64,000 bases of DNA from Actinomycetales bacterium (GTDB lineage: Bacteria > Actinomycetota > Actinomycetes > Actinomycetales > Cellulomonadaceae): NCBI GenBank assembly GCA_020444245.1, contig JAHLLI010000002.1, positions 186,001-250,000 of the forward strand, written 5' to 3'. The notes under the pieces were generated by a model. The model was given only the letters and a program-made list of their open reading frames with translations, was not told the DNA's origin and searched no databases. Below are positions 47,590-59,854 of the stretch, in pieces. The first letter of the stretch is position 1, and every line of letters starts with the position of its first letter. Position numbers and translations under genes: made by a program.

Positions 47590-48876
47590 GTGACAACTCC
47601 CGACGCTGACGTGATCGTCGTCGGCGCCGGTCCCGCCGGGTCGACCGCCGCCTTCTACCTCGCCACCGCCGGCGTCGACGTGCTCGTGCTGGAGAAGACC
47701 GCCTTCCCCCGCGAGAAGGTCTGCGGTGACGGGTTCACGCCCCGCTCGGTGCGCGAGCTGGTCGCGATGGGCGTGCCGATGCGGCCCGAGGACGGCTGGA
47801 TCCGCAACAAGGGCCTGCGGGTGCGCGGCGGCGGGCACGTCATCCACCTGCCGTGGCCGCAGACGGAGTCCTTCCCCGACTACGGCGTGAGCCGGACCCG
47901 CAAGGACTTCGACCAGACGCTGGCCCAGCACGCGCGCGCGGCCGGGGCCCGGATCCTCGAGCAGACCCAGGTGACCGGCCCGGTGACCGACGAGCGCACC
48001 GGCCGCGTGGTGGGCGTGACCGCCCGCCCGGTCGACGCCGCCGGGCGGCGCACGGGCGACGACGTCACCTACACCGCGCCGGTGGTGATCGCCGCCGACG
48101 GGGTGTCCTCGCGGTTCGCCCTGGCGCTCGGGCTGGAGAAGGACCAGCGGCGCCCGATGGGCGTCGCGGTGCGGACCTACTTCCGCACCCCGCGCCACGA
48201 CGACGACTGGATGGAGTCCCACCTGGAGCTGTGGGACGGCCCGCCGAACGCCTCGGCGTTGCTGCCCGGCTACGGCTGGATCTTCGGCCTGGGCGACGGC
48301 ACCGCGAACGTCGGGCTCGGCTCGGTCAGCTCGACCGCCGCAGCGACCAAGATTGACTACAAGGAGCTGCTCCAGCGCTGGGTGACGCACCTGCCACCGG
48401 AGTGGGAGTTCACCCCGGAGAACCAGGTGGGCCCGGTGCGCAGCGCCGCGCTGCCCATGGCGTTCAACCGCAAGCCGATCTACCACCGCGGGGTGCTGCT
48501 GGTGGGCGATGCGGGCGGCATGGTCAACCCGTTCAACGGCGAGGGCATCGCCTACGCGATGCAGGCCGCCCGGCGGGCCGCGGAGGTCGTCGTCCAGTCA
48601 CGGGCCCGGACCACCGACGCCCAGCGGGACCGCGTGCTCGCGACCTACCCGGACGTGATGGCCGCCGAGCTCGGCGGCTACTACACGCTGGGCCGGGCGT
48701 TCGTGCGGATCATCGAGCGACCGGACGTGATGCGGCTGCTGACGCGGTACGGTCTGCCTCGGCCCGCGCTGATGCGGCTGACGCTCAAGCTGCTGTCCGA
48801 CGTGTGGGACCCGAAGGGCGGGGACGCGTCGGACAGGTTCATCGCGGCGCTCACGCGGATTGCGCCCGCGGCATGA
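47590..48876 (+). CDS. Geranylgeranyl reductase family FAD protein (possible menaquinone side-chain reductase)
   Basis: A 428-residue FAD-dependent reductase. N-terminal dinucleotide motif VIVVGAGPAGSTAAFYLA, then FPREKVCGDGFTPRSV, VVIAADGVSSRFALALGL and the C-terminal FAD block VLLVGDAGGMVNPFNGEGIAYAMQ. The family saturates double bonds in polyprenyl chains. In mycobacteria a relative (MenJ) reduces menaquinone. Position between menG and nuoA supports a menaquinone role here. GTG 47590 is chosen because the upstream in-frame ATG (47554) would lie within the Rex-like operator. An 88-bp gap separates it from nuoA. Confidence 0.85.
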   Translation: MTTPDADVIVVGAGPAGSTAAFYLATAGVDVLVLEKTAFPREKVCGDGFTPRSVRELVAMGVPMRPEDGWIRNKGLRVRGGGHVIHLPWPQTESFPDYGVSRTRKDFDQTLAQHARAAGARILEQTQVTGPVTDERTGRVVGVTARPVDAAGRRTGDDVTYTAPVVIAADGVSSRFALALGLEKDQRRPMGVAVRTYFRTPRHDDDWMESHLELWDGPPNASALLPGYGWIFGLGDGTANVGLGSVSSTAAATKIDYKELLQRWVTHLPPEWEFTPENQVGPVRSAALPMAFNRKPIYHRGVLLVGDAGGMVNPFNGEGIAYAMQAARRAAEVVVQSRARTTDAQRDRVLATYPDVMAAELGGYYTLGRAFVRIIERPDVMRLLTRYGLPRPALMRLTLKLLSDVWDPKGGDASDRFIAALTRIAPAA

Positions 48877-48964
48877 CCCGACGACACTCGGCAACGACCC
48901 GGCGCCGGCAGCAGCTGCTGCGCCGCGCCCGCCCGCCTCGCGCGGGCCTGATCTGGAGGACGAG

Positions 48965-49327
48965 ATGAGCAACCCCTACGTGCCGATCCTCGTGCTCATG
49001 ACGGTGGCCGCCGTGCTCGCCCTCGGCGGGGTGGGCGCGAGCGCGATCATCGGCCCCAAGCGCTACAACCGGGCCAAGCTCGAGGCGTACGAGTGCGGGA
49101 TCGACCCGACCCCGCACGCGACCGGCCACGGGCGCTTCCCGGTCAAGTACTACCTCGTCGCGATGACCTTCATCGTCTTCGACATCGAGGTCGTCTTCAT
49201 GTACCCGTGGGCGGTGAGCTTCGGCGCGCTGGCGATGTTCGGCGTGGTCGCGATGCTCACCTTCCTCGCGCTCATCACGGTGCCGTTCGTCTACGAGTGG
49301 CGCCGCGGCGGGTTCGAGTGGGACTGA
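48965..49327 (+). CDS. nuoA: NADH-quinone oxidoreductase subunit A
   Basis: A 120-residue, three-helix membrane subunit. [43 protein letters not shown] is the hallmark loop and second helix that form part of the quinone channel entrance. First gene of nuoA-N. GGAGGACGAG precedes the ATG. Confidence 0.95.
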   Translation: MSNPYVPILVLMTVAAVLALGGVGASAIIGPKRYNRAKLEAYECGIDPTPHATGHGRFPVKYYLVAMTFIVFDIEVVFMYPWAVSFGALAMFGVVAMLTFLALITVPFVYEWRRGGFEWD

Positions 49328-49361
49328 CCGCCCGACGACGACGAGAGGAAGGAGGCAGGCC

Positions 49362-49913
49362 ATGGGCATCGAGGAAGCACCGTCCGGGTTCCTGCTGACC
49401 ACCATCGAGAGCCTGGCGGGCTACTTCCGCAAGGCGTCGCTGTGGCCGGTCACGTTCGGGCTGGCCTGCTGCGCGATCGAGATGATGGCGACCGGCACGC
49501 CCCGGTTCGACCTCTCCCGGTTCGGCATGGAGGTGTTCCGCGCCTCGCCGCGCCAGGCCGACCTGATGATCGTCGCCGGCCGGGTGAGCCAGAAGATGGC
49601 CCCGATCGTGCGCCAGGTCTACGACCAGATGTCCGAGCCCAAGTGGGTGCTGTCGATGGGCGTGTGCGCCTCGTCGGGCGGCATGTTCAACAACTACGCG
49701 ATCGTCCAGGGTGTCGACCACGTGGTGCCGGTGGACATCTACCTGCCGGGCTGCCCGCCGCGTCCGGAGATGCTCATCAACGCGATCCTGGCGCTGCACG
49801 ACCAGATCCAGCACTCCCCGCTCGGCGTCAACCGCGAGGAGGCCGCCGCGGCGGCCGAGGCCGCGGCGCTCGAGGCCACGCCGACCTCCGACATGAAGGG
49901 TCTGCTGCGGTGA
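49362..49913 (+). CDS. nuoB: NADH-quinone oxidoreductase subunit B
   Basis: A 183-residue subunit that carries the terminal 4Fe-4S cluster N2 next to the quinone. Ligands: the CC pair in [11 protein letters not shown], the Cys in [10 protein letters not shown] and the Cys in [19 protein letters not shown] precedes the ATG. The C-terminus has an Ala/Glu-rich tail. The stop overlaps nuoC (GTGA). Confidence 0.96.
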   Translation: MGIEEAPSGFLLTTIESLAGYFRKASLWPVTFGLACCAIEMMATGTPRFDLSRFGMEVFRASPRQADLMIVAGRVSQKMAPIVRQVYDQMSEPKWVLSMGVCASSGGMFNNYAIVQGVDHVVPVDIYLPGCPPRPEMLINAILALHDQIQHSPLGVNREEAAAAAEAAALEATPTSDMKGLLR

Positions 49914-50623
49914 GCGACGAGAAGAAGGACCTGGTCCCCGAGGGCGGTGCGCTGTCCGGCGGTCCCGAGGCCGTCGACGTGCGCACCGGCATGTTCGGGG
50001 TCCGCGGCTCGGGTGACACCAGCGGCTTCGGCGGGCTGGTGCGCACGGTGACGATGCCCGGTGCGAGCCCGCGCCCGTACGGCGGCTGGTTCGACGAGGT
50101 TGTCGACATCCTCGCCGAGGTGCTGGCCGAGGAGGACGTGGCCTTCGACGACGCGGTCCCCGCGGTGGTGGTCGACCGCGGCGAGCTGACCCTGCACGTG
50201 GCCCGCGAGCACCTCCTCGCGGTGTGCCGGGCGCTGCGCGACGAGCAGGACCTGCGCTTCGAGCTGGGTCTGGGCGTGTCGGGCGTGCACTTCCCGCACG
50301 AGACCGGGCGGGAGCTGCACGCGGTGTACCACCTGACCTCGGTCACCCACTCGCGCCGGCTGCGGCTGGAGGTCGCGGTCCCCGAGTCCGACCCGCACAT
50401 CCCGTCGTCCACGCCCGTCTACCCGGGTCACGACTGGCACGAGCGCGAGACGTTCGACTTCTTCGGGATCATCTTCGACGGGCACCCCGGCCTGGCGCGG
50501 ATCGAGATGCCCGACGACTGGGTGGGCCACCCGCAGCGCAAGGACTACCCGCTCGGTGGCATCCCCGTGGAGTACAAGGGGGCGCGCATCGCCCCGCCCG
50601 ACCAGCGGAGGTCGTACAACTGA
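49910..50623 (+). CDS. nuoC: NADH-quinone oxidoreductase subunit C
   Basis: A 237-residue peripheral-arm subunit (30-kDa family). [19 protein letters not shown] and the signature [17 protein letters not shown]...[21 protein letters not shown] are diagnostic. The N-terminal 75 residues are a low-complexity extension. Separate from nuoD, not fused as in enteric bacteria. GTG start overlaps nuoB; the stop overlaps the nuoD ATG by one base. Confidence 0.95.
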   Translation: MSDEKKDLVPEGGALSGGPEAVDVRTGMFGVRGSGDTSGFGGLVRTVTMPGASPRPYGGWFDEVVDILAEVLAEEDVAFDDAVPAVVVDRGELTLHVAREHLLAVCRALRDEQDLRFELGLGVSGVHFPHETGRELHAVYHLTSVTHSRRLRLEVAVPESDPHIPSSTPVYPGHDWHERETFDFFGIIFDGHPGLARIEMPDDWVGHPQRKDYPLGGIPVEYKGARIAPPDQRRSYN

Positions 50624-51969
50624 TGGCTGACTCCCGCATGCACGCCACCGGCGCCCCGCTGCCGGACGACGAGGACGCCACGGTCTTCGAGGCCGTCGGC
50701 GGCGACTGGTCGGACATCGCCGAGGAGGCCGCCCGCCTCGGCGAGGAGCGCATCGTCGTCAACATGGGCCCCCAGCACCCGTCGACCCACGGCGTGCTCC
50801 GGCTGATGCTCGAGATCGACGGCGAGACGGTGACCGAGGCCCGCGCGGGCATCGGCTACCTGCACACCGGCATCGAGAAGAACATGGAGTTCCGCACCTG
50901 GACGCAGGGCGTGACGTTCTGCACCCGGATGGACTACGTCGCTCCGTTCTCCACCGAGGCGGCCTACTGCATGGCCGTCGAGAAGCTCCTGCGGATCACC
51001 GACGACGTGCCCGAGCGCGCCCAGGCGATCCGGGTCCTGCTGCTCGAGCTCAACCGGATCACCTCGCACCTCATCGCGATCGGGACCGGCGGCAACGAGC
51101 TCGGCGCGACCACGATCATGACCGTCGCGTTCACCGCGCGCGAGGAGATCCTCAAGATCTTCGAGCTGATCACCGGCCTGCGGATGAACCACGCGTTCAT
51201 CCGCCCCGGCGGCGTCGCGCAGGACATCCCGCCCGGCGCGCTGGACACGGTGCGCGAGGCGATGCCGCTGGTGCGCAGGTACCTCGGCCAGCTCGGCGAC
51301 CTGATGCTCGCGAACCCGATCTTCAAGGGCCGCACGGTCGGCGTCGGGCACCTGTCGCTGGCGGGCGCGATGGCGCTGGGCATCACGGGTCCGGTGCTGC
51401 GCTCGGCCGGGCTGCCGTACGACGTGCGCAAGGCCTTCCCGTACCTGGGCTACGAGACCTACGACTTCGACGTGCCCACCTCGACCGACGCCGACGCGTA
51501 CGCGCGCACGGTGCTGCGCCTCGAGGAGTGCTACCAGTCGATGCGGATCGTCGACCAGGTGATCGAGCGGATCCAGCAGATGGGTCCCGGCCCGGTGATG
51601 GTCGGCGACAAGAAGATCGCCTGGCCCGCCCAGCTGGCGATCGGTGCGGACGGGATGGGCAACTCCCTGGCGCACATCAAGGAGATCATGGGCACCTCGA
51701 TGGAGGCCCTGATCCACCACTTCAAGCTCGTCACCGAGGGCTTCCGGGTGCCGGCCGGCCAGGTCTGGCAGACCGTCGAGGCGCCGCGCGGCGAGCTGGG
51801 CGTGCACCTGGTCTCCGACGGCGGCACCCGGCCCTACCGGGCGCACTTCCGAGACCCGTCGTTCAACAACCTGCAAGGAGTGTCCTTGATGTGCGAGGGC
51901 GGCCAGGTGGCCGACGTCGTCGTCGCGGTGGCCGGGCTCGACCCCGTGCTGGGAGGGGTGGACCGCTGA
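50623..51969 (+). CDS. nuoD: NADH-quinone oxidoreductase subunit D
   Basis: A 448-residue, 49-kDa-family subunit that builds the quinone site with Nuo[25 protein letters not shown] near residue 50, [33 protein letters not shown] and [13 protein letters not shown] are conserved. The C-terminal [27 protein letters not shown] resembles the hydrogenase-type ending. Overlaps nuoC and nuoE by one base each (TGATG). Confidence 0.96.
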   Translation: MADSRMHATGAPLPDDEDATVFEAVGGDWSDIAEEAARLGEERIVVNMGPQHPSTHGVLRLMLEIDGETVTEARAGIGYLHTGIEKNMEFRTWTQGVTFCTRMDYVAPFSTEAAYCMAVEKLLRITDDVPERAQAIRVLLLELNRITSHLIAIGTGGNELGATTIMTVAFTAREEILKIFELITGLRMNHAFIRPGGVAQDIPPGALDTVREAMPLVRRYLGQLGDLMLANPIFKGRTVGVGHLSLAGAMALGITGPVLRSAGLPYDVRKAFPYLGYETYDFDVPTSTDADAYARTVLRLEECYQSMRIVDQVIERIQQMGPGPVMVGDKKIAWPAQLAIGADGMGNSLAHIKEIMGTSMEALIHHFKLVTEGFRVPAGQVWQTVEAPRGELGVHLVSDGGTRPYRAHFRDPSFNNLQGVSLMCEGGQVADVVVAVAGLDPVLGGVDR

Positions 51970-52690
51970 TGGCGAGCTACGACGCGCAGACGCTGGCGCG
52001 CCTCGAGGCCGACGCCGCGCAGGTGGTGGCCCGCTACCCGGAGCACCCGCGCTCGGCGCTGCTGCCGCTGCTGCACCTGGTGCAGTCGGTGGACGGCTAC
52101 GTGAGCCCCGCCGGGATCGGTTTCTGCGCGCAGACCCTGGGCCTGTCGACGGCCGAGGTCTCCGCGGTCGCGACGTTCTACACCCAGTACAAGCGCCACC
52201 CCAACGGCACCTACACCGTCGGGGTCTGCACCAACACGCTGTGCGCGGTGATGGGCGGCGACGCGATCTGGGCCGAGCTCACCGAGCACCTGGGGATCGG
52301 GAACGACGAGACGACCGAGGACGGCGCGGTCACCCTCGAGCGGGTCGAGTGCAACGCGGCCTGCGACTACGCGCCGGTGATCATGGTCAACTGGGAGTTC
52401 TTCGACAACCAGACCCCGTCCTCGGCGACCGCGCTGGTCGACGCGCTGCGCGCCGGGGAGCCCGTGCACCCCACGCGCGGGGCGGACCGGGTGGTCTCGT
52501 TCCGGGAGACCGAGCGGGTGCTGGCCGGGTTCGCCGACGGGCACGCGAACGAGGGCCCCGGCGCGGGCGAACCGACCCTCGTGGGTCTGCGCCTCGCGGC
52601 CGAGAAGCGCTGGACCGCCCCGGGCGAGGCCGGCGAGCCGGACGGGCCGGCGGGTGCCCGCAAGCGCGGCGCGAAGCGTGAGGAGGCGTG

Positions 52691-52691
<1 letters not shown>
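51969..52691 (+). CDS. nuoE: NADH-quinone oxidoreductase subunit E
   Basis: A 240-residue, 24-kDa-family subunit that carries 2Fe-2S cluster N1a. The ligands are in [14 protein letters not shown] and [28 protein letters not shown] precedes them. The C-terminal 60 residues are a Pro/Gly/charged extension beyond the usual fold. Stop and nuoF ATG overlap by one base. Confidence 0.95.
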
Positions 52692-54021
<1,330 letters not shown>

Positions 54022-54025
<4 letters not shown>

Positions 54026-56649
54026 CGTCCACGACGACGAGCGGCTCGGCCGCCGCGGGCACCGTGGTGCCTGAGGTGACGTTCATCATCGACGACGTCG
54101 AGGTGTCCGTCCCCAAGGGCACCCTGGTGATCCGTGCCGCCGAGCAGATCGGCATCCAGATCCCGCGGTTCTGCGACCACCCGCTCCTCAAGCCGGCCGG
54201 CGCCTGCCGCCAGTGCCTGGTCGAGGTCGCGATGCCGGACCGTGAGGGCAACCTGCGTCCGATGCCCAAGCCTCAGGCGTCCTGCACGCTCGAGGCCTCG
54301 CCCGGGATGGTCGTGCACACCCAGCGGACCTCCGCGGTGGCCGACAAGGCGCAGCACGGCGTCATGGAGCTGCTCCTCATCAACCACCCGCTGGACTGCC
54401 CGACCTGCGACAAGGGCGGCGAGTGCCCGCTGCAGAACCAGGCGATGAGCAACGGCCGGGCCACCAGCCGGTTCGTCGACGTCAAGCGCACGTTCGCCAA
54501 GCCCCTGGCGATCTCCACCGAGATCCTCCTCGACCGCGAGCGCTGCATCCTGTGCCAGCGCTGCACGCGGTTCTCCAACGAGATCGCCGGCGACCAGTTC
54601 ATCGACCTCCAGATGCGCGGCGCTCGCCAGCAGATCGGCCGGTTCGACCCGGCGGTGCTGGGCTTCGACGGCGGCGGCGAGCTGCCGCTGTTCGTGGGCG
54701 CCGACGAGGACGGGAACCCGCTGACCCGCGCCGAGGGCATGCGCACGGCGGCCGAGGCTCCCGAGCGGCCCGTCGGGCCGGCGGCGCTGGACGAGTCCGG
54801 GCACCCGTTCGCCTCGTACTTCTCGGGCAACACCGTGCAGATCTGCCCGGTCGGCGCCCTGACCGGCGCGTCCTACCGGTTCCGGTCGCGCCCGTTCGAC
54901 CTCCGCTCGACCCCGTCGGTGGCCGAGCACGACTCGAACGGCTCGGCGATCCGGATCGACCACCGCCGCGGCGTCGTGATGCGCCGCCTGGCGGGCGACG
55001 ACCCGGTGGTCAACGAGGAGTGGCTGACCGACAAGGACCGGTTCGCCTTCACCTGGCAGACCGCGCCGGACCGCCTGGCCACCCCGCTGTTGCGTGACCT
55101 CGGCGAGGACGGCGCTCCCGGCGAGCTGCGCGAGGCGAGCTGGGCCGAGGCGCTCACGGTGGCGGCCGAGGGCCTGGCCGCCGCACGCGACGGCGCCGGG
55201 GTCGGCGTGCTGCCCGGCGGCCGGCTCACCGTCGAGGACGCCTACGCCTACGCCAAGCTCGCCCGCACGGCGCTGGGCACCAACGACGTCGACCATCGCG
55301 CGCGCCCGCACTCGGCCGAGGAGGCGTCGTTCCTCGGGCACGCGGTCGCGGGCCACGGCATCGACGTGACCTTCGCCGACCTCGAGCGCAGCGCCGTGCT
55401 GCTCGTGGGCCTGGAGCCCGAGGACGAGGGCGGCGTGATCTTCCTGCGGTTGCGCAAGGGCGTGCTCGCCGGCCGGACCAGGGTGTTCTCGGTCGCGCCG
55501 TTCGCCTCGCGCGGGCTGGCCCGGGTGTCCGCGACGCTGCTGCCCGCCGCCCCCGGCACCGAGCCGGAGGTGCTCGACGCCATCGGCGACGCCTCCGACC
55601 CGGACCTCGCTGCTGCGGCCGAGGCGCTGAACGGCGGCGTGGTCCTGGTGGGCGAGCGGCTCGCGACGGTGCCCGGTGCGCTGTCCGCGGTGCTGCGCCT
55701 GGCCCGCCGGCTCGGCGCACGCCTGGCCTGGGTGCCCCGGCGTGCCGGCGAGCGCGGCAGCGTCGAGGTGGGCACGCTGCCGGGCCTCCTGCCCGGCGGG
55801 CGCCCGGTGAGCGACGGCGCCGCCCGGACCGAGCTGGCCGCCGTGTGGGGCGTCGAGAAGCTGCCGAGCACGCCCGGTCGGGACCTGACCGGGATCCTGA
55901 CCGCCGCGGCCGCCGGCGACCTGCGGGCGCTGGTGGTCGGTGGCGTCGACCCCGCGGACCTGCCCGACCCGGATCTCGCGCTGCGCGCCCTGGACCGTGC
56001 GTTCGTGGTGAGCCTCGAGGTGCGCGCGTCGGCGGTCACCGAGCGGGCGGACGTGGTGCTGCCCGTGGCCCCGCCCGCGGAGAAGCCCGGCACGTTCTGG
56101 ACCTGGGAGGCACGGCCGCGGCCGTTCGCCCAGGCGCTGACCTCCACCGCGCTGCCCGACCACCGCGTGCTGCACGCCCTGGCCGGCCGGCTCGGCACGG
56201 ACCTGGGGCTCGGCTCGCTGACCGAGGTGCACACCGAGCTCGGCGGGCTGGCGGCGTGGTCCGGTGCCCGCGCCGAGGCCCCGCACGTGGCCTACCCCGA
56301 ACCCCCGGCTCCCGGCGAGGGCCAGGCGGTCCTGGCCACCTGGCACACGCTGCTGGACGCGGGCCGCTGCCAGGACGGCGAGGGCTTCCTGGCCGGCACG
56401 GCGCCGCGCCCGGTCGCGCGGGTCAGCGCCGAGCTGGCCGCCCGGATCGGCGTGGGTGACGGCGACCCGGTGACGGTGTCCACCGAGCACGGCGGCATCA
56501 CCCTGCCCGCCGTGGTCACCGCGATGCCCGACGGCGTGGTGTGGCTCCCGGTCGCCTCGCCCGGCTCGGCCGTGCGCACGACCCTGCGGGTCGACGCGGG
56601 CGCCGTGGTCGGCGTGGCGGCGGCGACGACGGACGGAGAGCAGGCATGA
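54022..56649 (+). CDS. nuoG: NADH-quinone oxidoreductase subunit G
   Basis: An 875-residue iron-sulfur subunit. The ferredoxin-like N-terminus has the 2Fe-2S ligands [16 protein letters not shown]...SCTLE. The N3-type [14 protein letters not shown] and 4Fe-4[14 protein letters not shown] with the fourth Cys in [10 protein letters not shown] follow. Between these last two lies an insertion of about 95 residues (about 200-275), Gly/Glu-rich, usual to some extent in actinobacterial NuoG but long here. The C-terminal half is molybdopterin-oxidoreductase-like and degenerate, without cofactor. It overlaps nuoF and nuoH. Confidence 0.94.
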
Positions 56650-58016
56650 GCCCGATGACGGCGCTGCCCATGGCCGCGGCCCCGGTGGGGGCCGACTTCA
56701 GCAACGACACCTGGTGGATCGTGCTGATCAAGGCGGTCGCGATCATCGTCTTCCTGCTGGTGTCGGTGCTGTTCGCGATCTGGTTCGAGCGCAAGGTCGT
56801 GGCCCGGATGCAGGTCCGGCCGGGCCCCAACGTGCACGGCCCCTTCGGCCTGCTGCAATCGCTCGCCGACGCGATGAAGCTGCTGCTCAAGGAGGACATG
56901 ATCGTCCGCGCCGCGGACAAGGTCATCTACCTCGTCGCACCGATGATCTCGGTGTTCGCCTCGCTGCTGGTGTTCGCGGTGATCCCGGTGGGGCCCGAGG
57001 TGAGCATCTTCGGCATCGTCACCCCGCTCCAGCTGACCGACTTCCCGGTCGCCGTGCTGTACATCCTCGCGGCCGCGTCGGTGGGCGTGTACGGGATCGT
57101 GCTGGGTGGCTGGGCCTCCGGGTCGACGTACCCGCTGCTCGGCTCGGTGCGCTCGACCGCGCAGGTGATCTCCTACGAGCTGGCCATGGGCATGTCGCTG
57201 GTCAGCGTGTTCATCATGACCGGCTCGATGTCGACCCGGCAGATCGTGGACGCCCAGGTGCCGATCTGGTGGGCCCTGCCGCTGCTGCCGGCCTTCGCCA
57301 TCTACCTGGTCTCGATGGCCGGTGAGGTCAACCGCCTGCCGTTCGACCTGCCCGAGGCCGAGGGTGAGCTGGTCGGCGGCTACATGACCGAGTACTCCTC
57401 GATGAAGTTCGCCTGGTTCTTCCTGGCGGAGTACATCAACATGCTCAACGTCTCTGCGGTGGCCACCACGCTGTTCTTCGGCGGCTACCACGCGCCGTGG
57501 CGCGGCGACTTCCTCAACACCGGCTGGTGGGGCGTGGGCTGGTTCGGCCTCAAGCTCTGGTTCTTCATGTTCCTGTTCGTCTGGGTCCGCGGGACGCTGC
57601 TGCGGTTCCGGTACGACCAGTTCATGCGGTTCGGCTGGAAGGTCCTCATCCCGTTCGCGCTGGTGTGGATCGTGGCCGTCTCGGTGGTCCAGGGGCTGCG
57701 CCGGTTCACCGACGTGAGCTGGCAGACCCTGCTGTTCGTGCTCGCCGGCGTCATGGTGGTCGGCGCAGTGGTGTCGTTCCTGATCCCGGAGAAGAAGCCG
57801 CCCGCCCGGGACGAAGCCCCGCCCGAGCCGTTCGACGCGTTCGCGGACGGGTACCCCGTGCCACCGCTGCCGGGACAGGTGCTGCCGCCGTCGCCGCGAC
57901 GTTCGCTGACCGTGGAGGGCACCGCGGTGGCCGTGGCGAACCCGGAGACCGACGAGTCCACCGCGGAGGACCCCGCTGCGGACGAGACCACTGCGGAGGA
58001 GGGCGACCGTGGCTGA
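56646..58016 (+). CDS. nuoH: NADH-quinone oxidoreductase subunit H
   Basis: A 456-residue membrane subunit joining the peripheral arm to the proton-pumping arm, with eight helices. [51 protein letters not shown] and [39 protein letters not shown] are its quinone-cavity motifs. The last 65 residues are a hydrophilic, acidic, Pro/Thr/Glu-rich extension beyond the membrane domain. It overlaps nuoI by 8 bp. Confidence 0.95.
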   Translation: MSPMTALPMAAAPVGADFSNDTWWIVLIKAVAIIVFLLVSVLFAIWFERKVVARMQVRPGPNVHGPFGLLQSLADAMKLLLKEDMIVRAADKVIYLVAPMISVFASLLVFAVIPVGPEVSIFGIVTPLQLTDFPVAVLYILAAASVGVYGIVLGGWASGSTYPLLGSVRSTAQVISYELAMGMSLVSVFIMTGSMSTRQIVDAQVPIWWALPLLPAFAIYLVSMAGEVNRLPFDLPEAEGELVGGYMTEYSSMKFAWFFLAEYINMLNVSAVATTLFFGGYHAPWRGDFLNTGWWGVGWFGLKLWFFMFLFVWVRGTLLRFRYDQFMRFGWKVLIPFALVWIVAVSVVQGLRRFTDVSWQTLLFVLAGVMVVGAVVSFLIPEKKPPARDEAPPEPFDAFADGYPVPPLPGQVLPPSPRRSLTVEGTAVAVANPETDESTAEDPAADETTAEEGDRG

Positions 58017-58704
58017 CGACCTCACGCGGCGCGACGAGCCGGGGCCGCTGGACCGGCCGAGCGAGGGCGGAGGGGAGTACGAGTCCCTGCTGCCCCGCAA
58101 GGGCGCCATCGGTCAGATCTTCGCGCCCGTCGCGGGCTTCGGCGTCACGCTGTCGTCGATGTTCCGGCCGACGGTCACCGAGCAGTACCCGTTCGAGAAG
58201 GTGCCGACCAAGCCGCGCTACCACGGCCGTCACCAGCTGAACCGGTACCCGGACGGCCTCGAGAAGTGCATCGGCTGCGAGCTGTGCGCCTGGGCCTGCC
58301 CGGCCGACGCGATCTACGTCGAGGGCGCCGACAACACCCCGGACGCGCAGTTCTCGCCCGGCGAGCGGTACGGCCGCGTCTACCAGATCAACTACCTGCG
58401 CTGCATCTTCTGCGGCCTGTGCATCGAGGCGTGCCCGACCCGGGCGCTGACCATGACCAACGAGTACGAGCTCGCCGGCCCCACCCGGCGCGGGATGATC
58501 TACGAGAAGGCCGACCTGCTGGCCCCGATGGGGGAGGGCATGCTCGCGGCCCCCCACCCGATGGTGCCCGGCACGGAGGACCTGGAGTACTACCGCGGCG
58601 AGATCACCGGCCCGGTGATCGAGCAGGTCGACTGGGTGGCGCAGTGGCGCCCCGAGGACCCGACGCTGGACGCCGCGCGGAGCCGGGCGGAGGGCGCACG
58701 ATGA
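58009..58704 (+). CDS. nuoI: NADH-quinone oxidoreductase subunit I
   Basis: A 231-residue subunit with two 4Fe-4S ferredoxin motifs: [16 protein letters not shown] and [16 protein letters not shown] (clusters N6a and N6b). [20 protein letters not shown] leads in and [22 protein letters not shown] follows. GTG start inside the end of nuoH, so coupled. Confidence 0.96.
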   Translation: MADDLTRRDEPGPLDRPSEGGGEYESLLPRKGAIGQIFAPVAGFGVTLSSMFRPTVTEQYPFEKVPTKPRYHGRHQLNRYPDGLEKCIGCELCAWACPADAIYVEGADNTPDAQFSPGERYGRVYQINYLRCIFCGLCIEACPTRALTMTNEYELAGPTRRGMIYEKADLLAPMGEGMLAAPHPMVPGTEDLEYYRGEITGPVIEQVDWVAQWRPEDPTLDAARSRAEGAR

Positions 58705-59552
58705 CGGTGAGCACCACGGTCGGCGCGCTCGTGCCGCTGGCCTCGTCCCTGGCCGACACCGGCCACACCTCCACCGGCGAGGCCGTGCTGTTCTGGGTCC
58801 TGGCCCCGGTGATGGTGATCGCCGCGCTGGGCCTGCTGTTCGCCCGCAAGGCGGTGCACGCCGCGATGGGCGTCGTGGTGGTGATGATCAGCCTGGCCGT
58901 GCTGTACGTCGCCCAGGAGGCGCCGTTCCTCGGCGTGGTCCAGGTGATCGTGTACACCGGCGCCGTGATGATGCTGTTCCTGTTCGTCCTGATGCTGGTC
59001 GGCGTCGACGCGTCCGACTCGCTGGTCGAGACGCTCGCGGGCCAGCGCTGGATCGGGCTGCTGCTGGGCGCCGGGCTCGCCTCGGTGCTGATCGGCGTGG
59101 TCGTCACCGCCACCTACTCCAAGCCCGTGGGCCTCGCCGCGGCGAACGTCGACGGCAACCCCCAGGACGTGGCCAAGGTGATCTTCGGCCAGCACGTCTT
59201 CGCCCTCGAGGTGGTCGGCACCCTGCTGATCACCGCGGCGGTCGGCGCGTTGGTGCTCACCCACCGTCCGCGGCTGAGCCGGCTGATCGGCCAGAAGGAG
59301 AAGGCCGACGCACGCGTCGCCACGCTGGCCGAGGGTGGGATCATCACCCCGCTGCCCGCGCCCGGCGTGTACGCCAGGTCGAACGCGATGGACGTCCCGG
59401 CCCTGGGCCCGGACGGCAGCCCGCTGGAGCAGTCGGTGCCTCGAGTGCTGCGGATCCGCGGGCAGGAGCGTGGTTACGGCGGCGTGTTCGCCGAGATCGA
59501 CGAGGAGACCCGCCACCAGATCGAGGGCGACCACACCGAGGAGCAGTCGTGA
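58701..59552 (+). CDS. nuoJ: NADH-quinone oxidoreductase subunit J
   Basis: A 283-residue membrane subunit with five helices; [23 protein letters not shown] is the conserved third helix with its pi-bulge. The C-terminal 85 residues (after [10 protein letters not shown]) form a hydrophilic tail longer than in enteric bacteria. Overlaps nuoI and nuoK by 4 bp each. Confidence 0.95.
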   Translation: MTVSTTVGALVPLASSLADTGHTSTGEAVLFWVLAPVMVIAALGLLFARKAVHAAMGVVVVMISLAVLYVAQEAPFLGVVQVIVYTGAVMMLFLFVLMLVGVDASDSLVETLAGQRWIGLLLGAGLASVLIGVVVTATYSKPVGLAAANVDGNPQDVAKVIFGQHVFALEVVGTLLITAAVGALVLTHRPRLSRLIGQKEKADARVATLAEGGIITPLPAPGVYARSNAMDVPALGPDGSPLEQSVPRVLRIRGQERGYGGVFAEIDEETRHQIEGDHTEEQS

Positions 59553-59848
59553 GCCTGACCAACTACCTCGTGCTGTCGGCGATCCTGTTCTCGCTCGGCG
59601 GCGCGACGGTGCTGCTGCGGCGCAACGCGATCATCGCGTTCCTCGGCGTGGAGCTGATGCTCAACGCCACGAACCTGGCGTTCGTCACCTTCTCCCGGAT
59701 CCACGGCAACCTCACCGGCCAGGTCATGGCGTTCTTCGTCATGGTGGTCGCCGCCGCCGAGGTGGTCGTGGGCCTGGCGATCATCGTGGCGATCTTCCGC
59801 ACCCGCCGCTCGGCCTCGGTCGACGACGTCAACCTCCTGAAGAGCTGA
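59549..59848 (+). CDS. nuoK: NADH-quinone oxidoreductase subunit K
   Basis: A 99-residue, three-helix, MrpC-like subunit. [23 protein letters not shown] carries the conserved Glu in helix 2, and [19 protein letters not shown] the Glu in helix 3, on the proton path. GTG start overlaps nuoJ (GTGA). Confidence 0.96.
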   Translation: MSLTNYLVLSAILFSLGGATVLLRRNAIIAFLGVELMLNATNLAFVTFSRIHGNLTGQVMAFFVMVVAAAEVVVGLAIIVAIFRTRRSASVDDVNLLKS

Positions 59849-59854
59849 GGCCGG

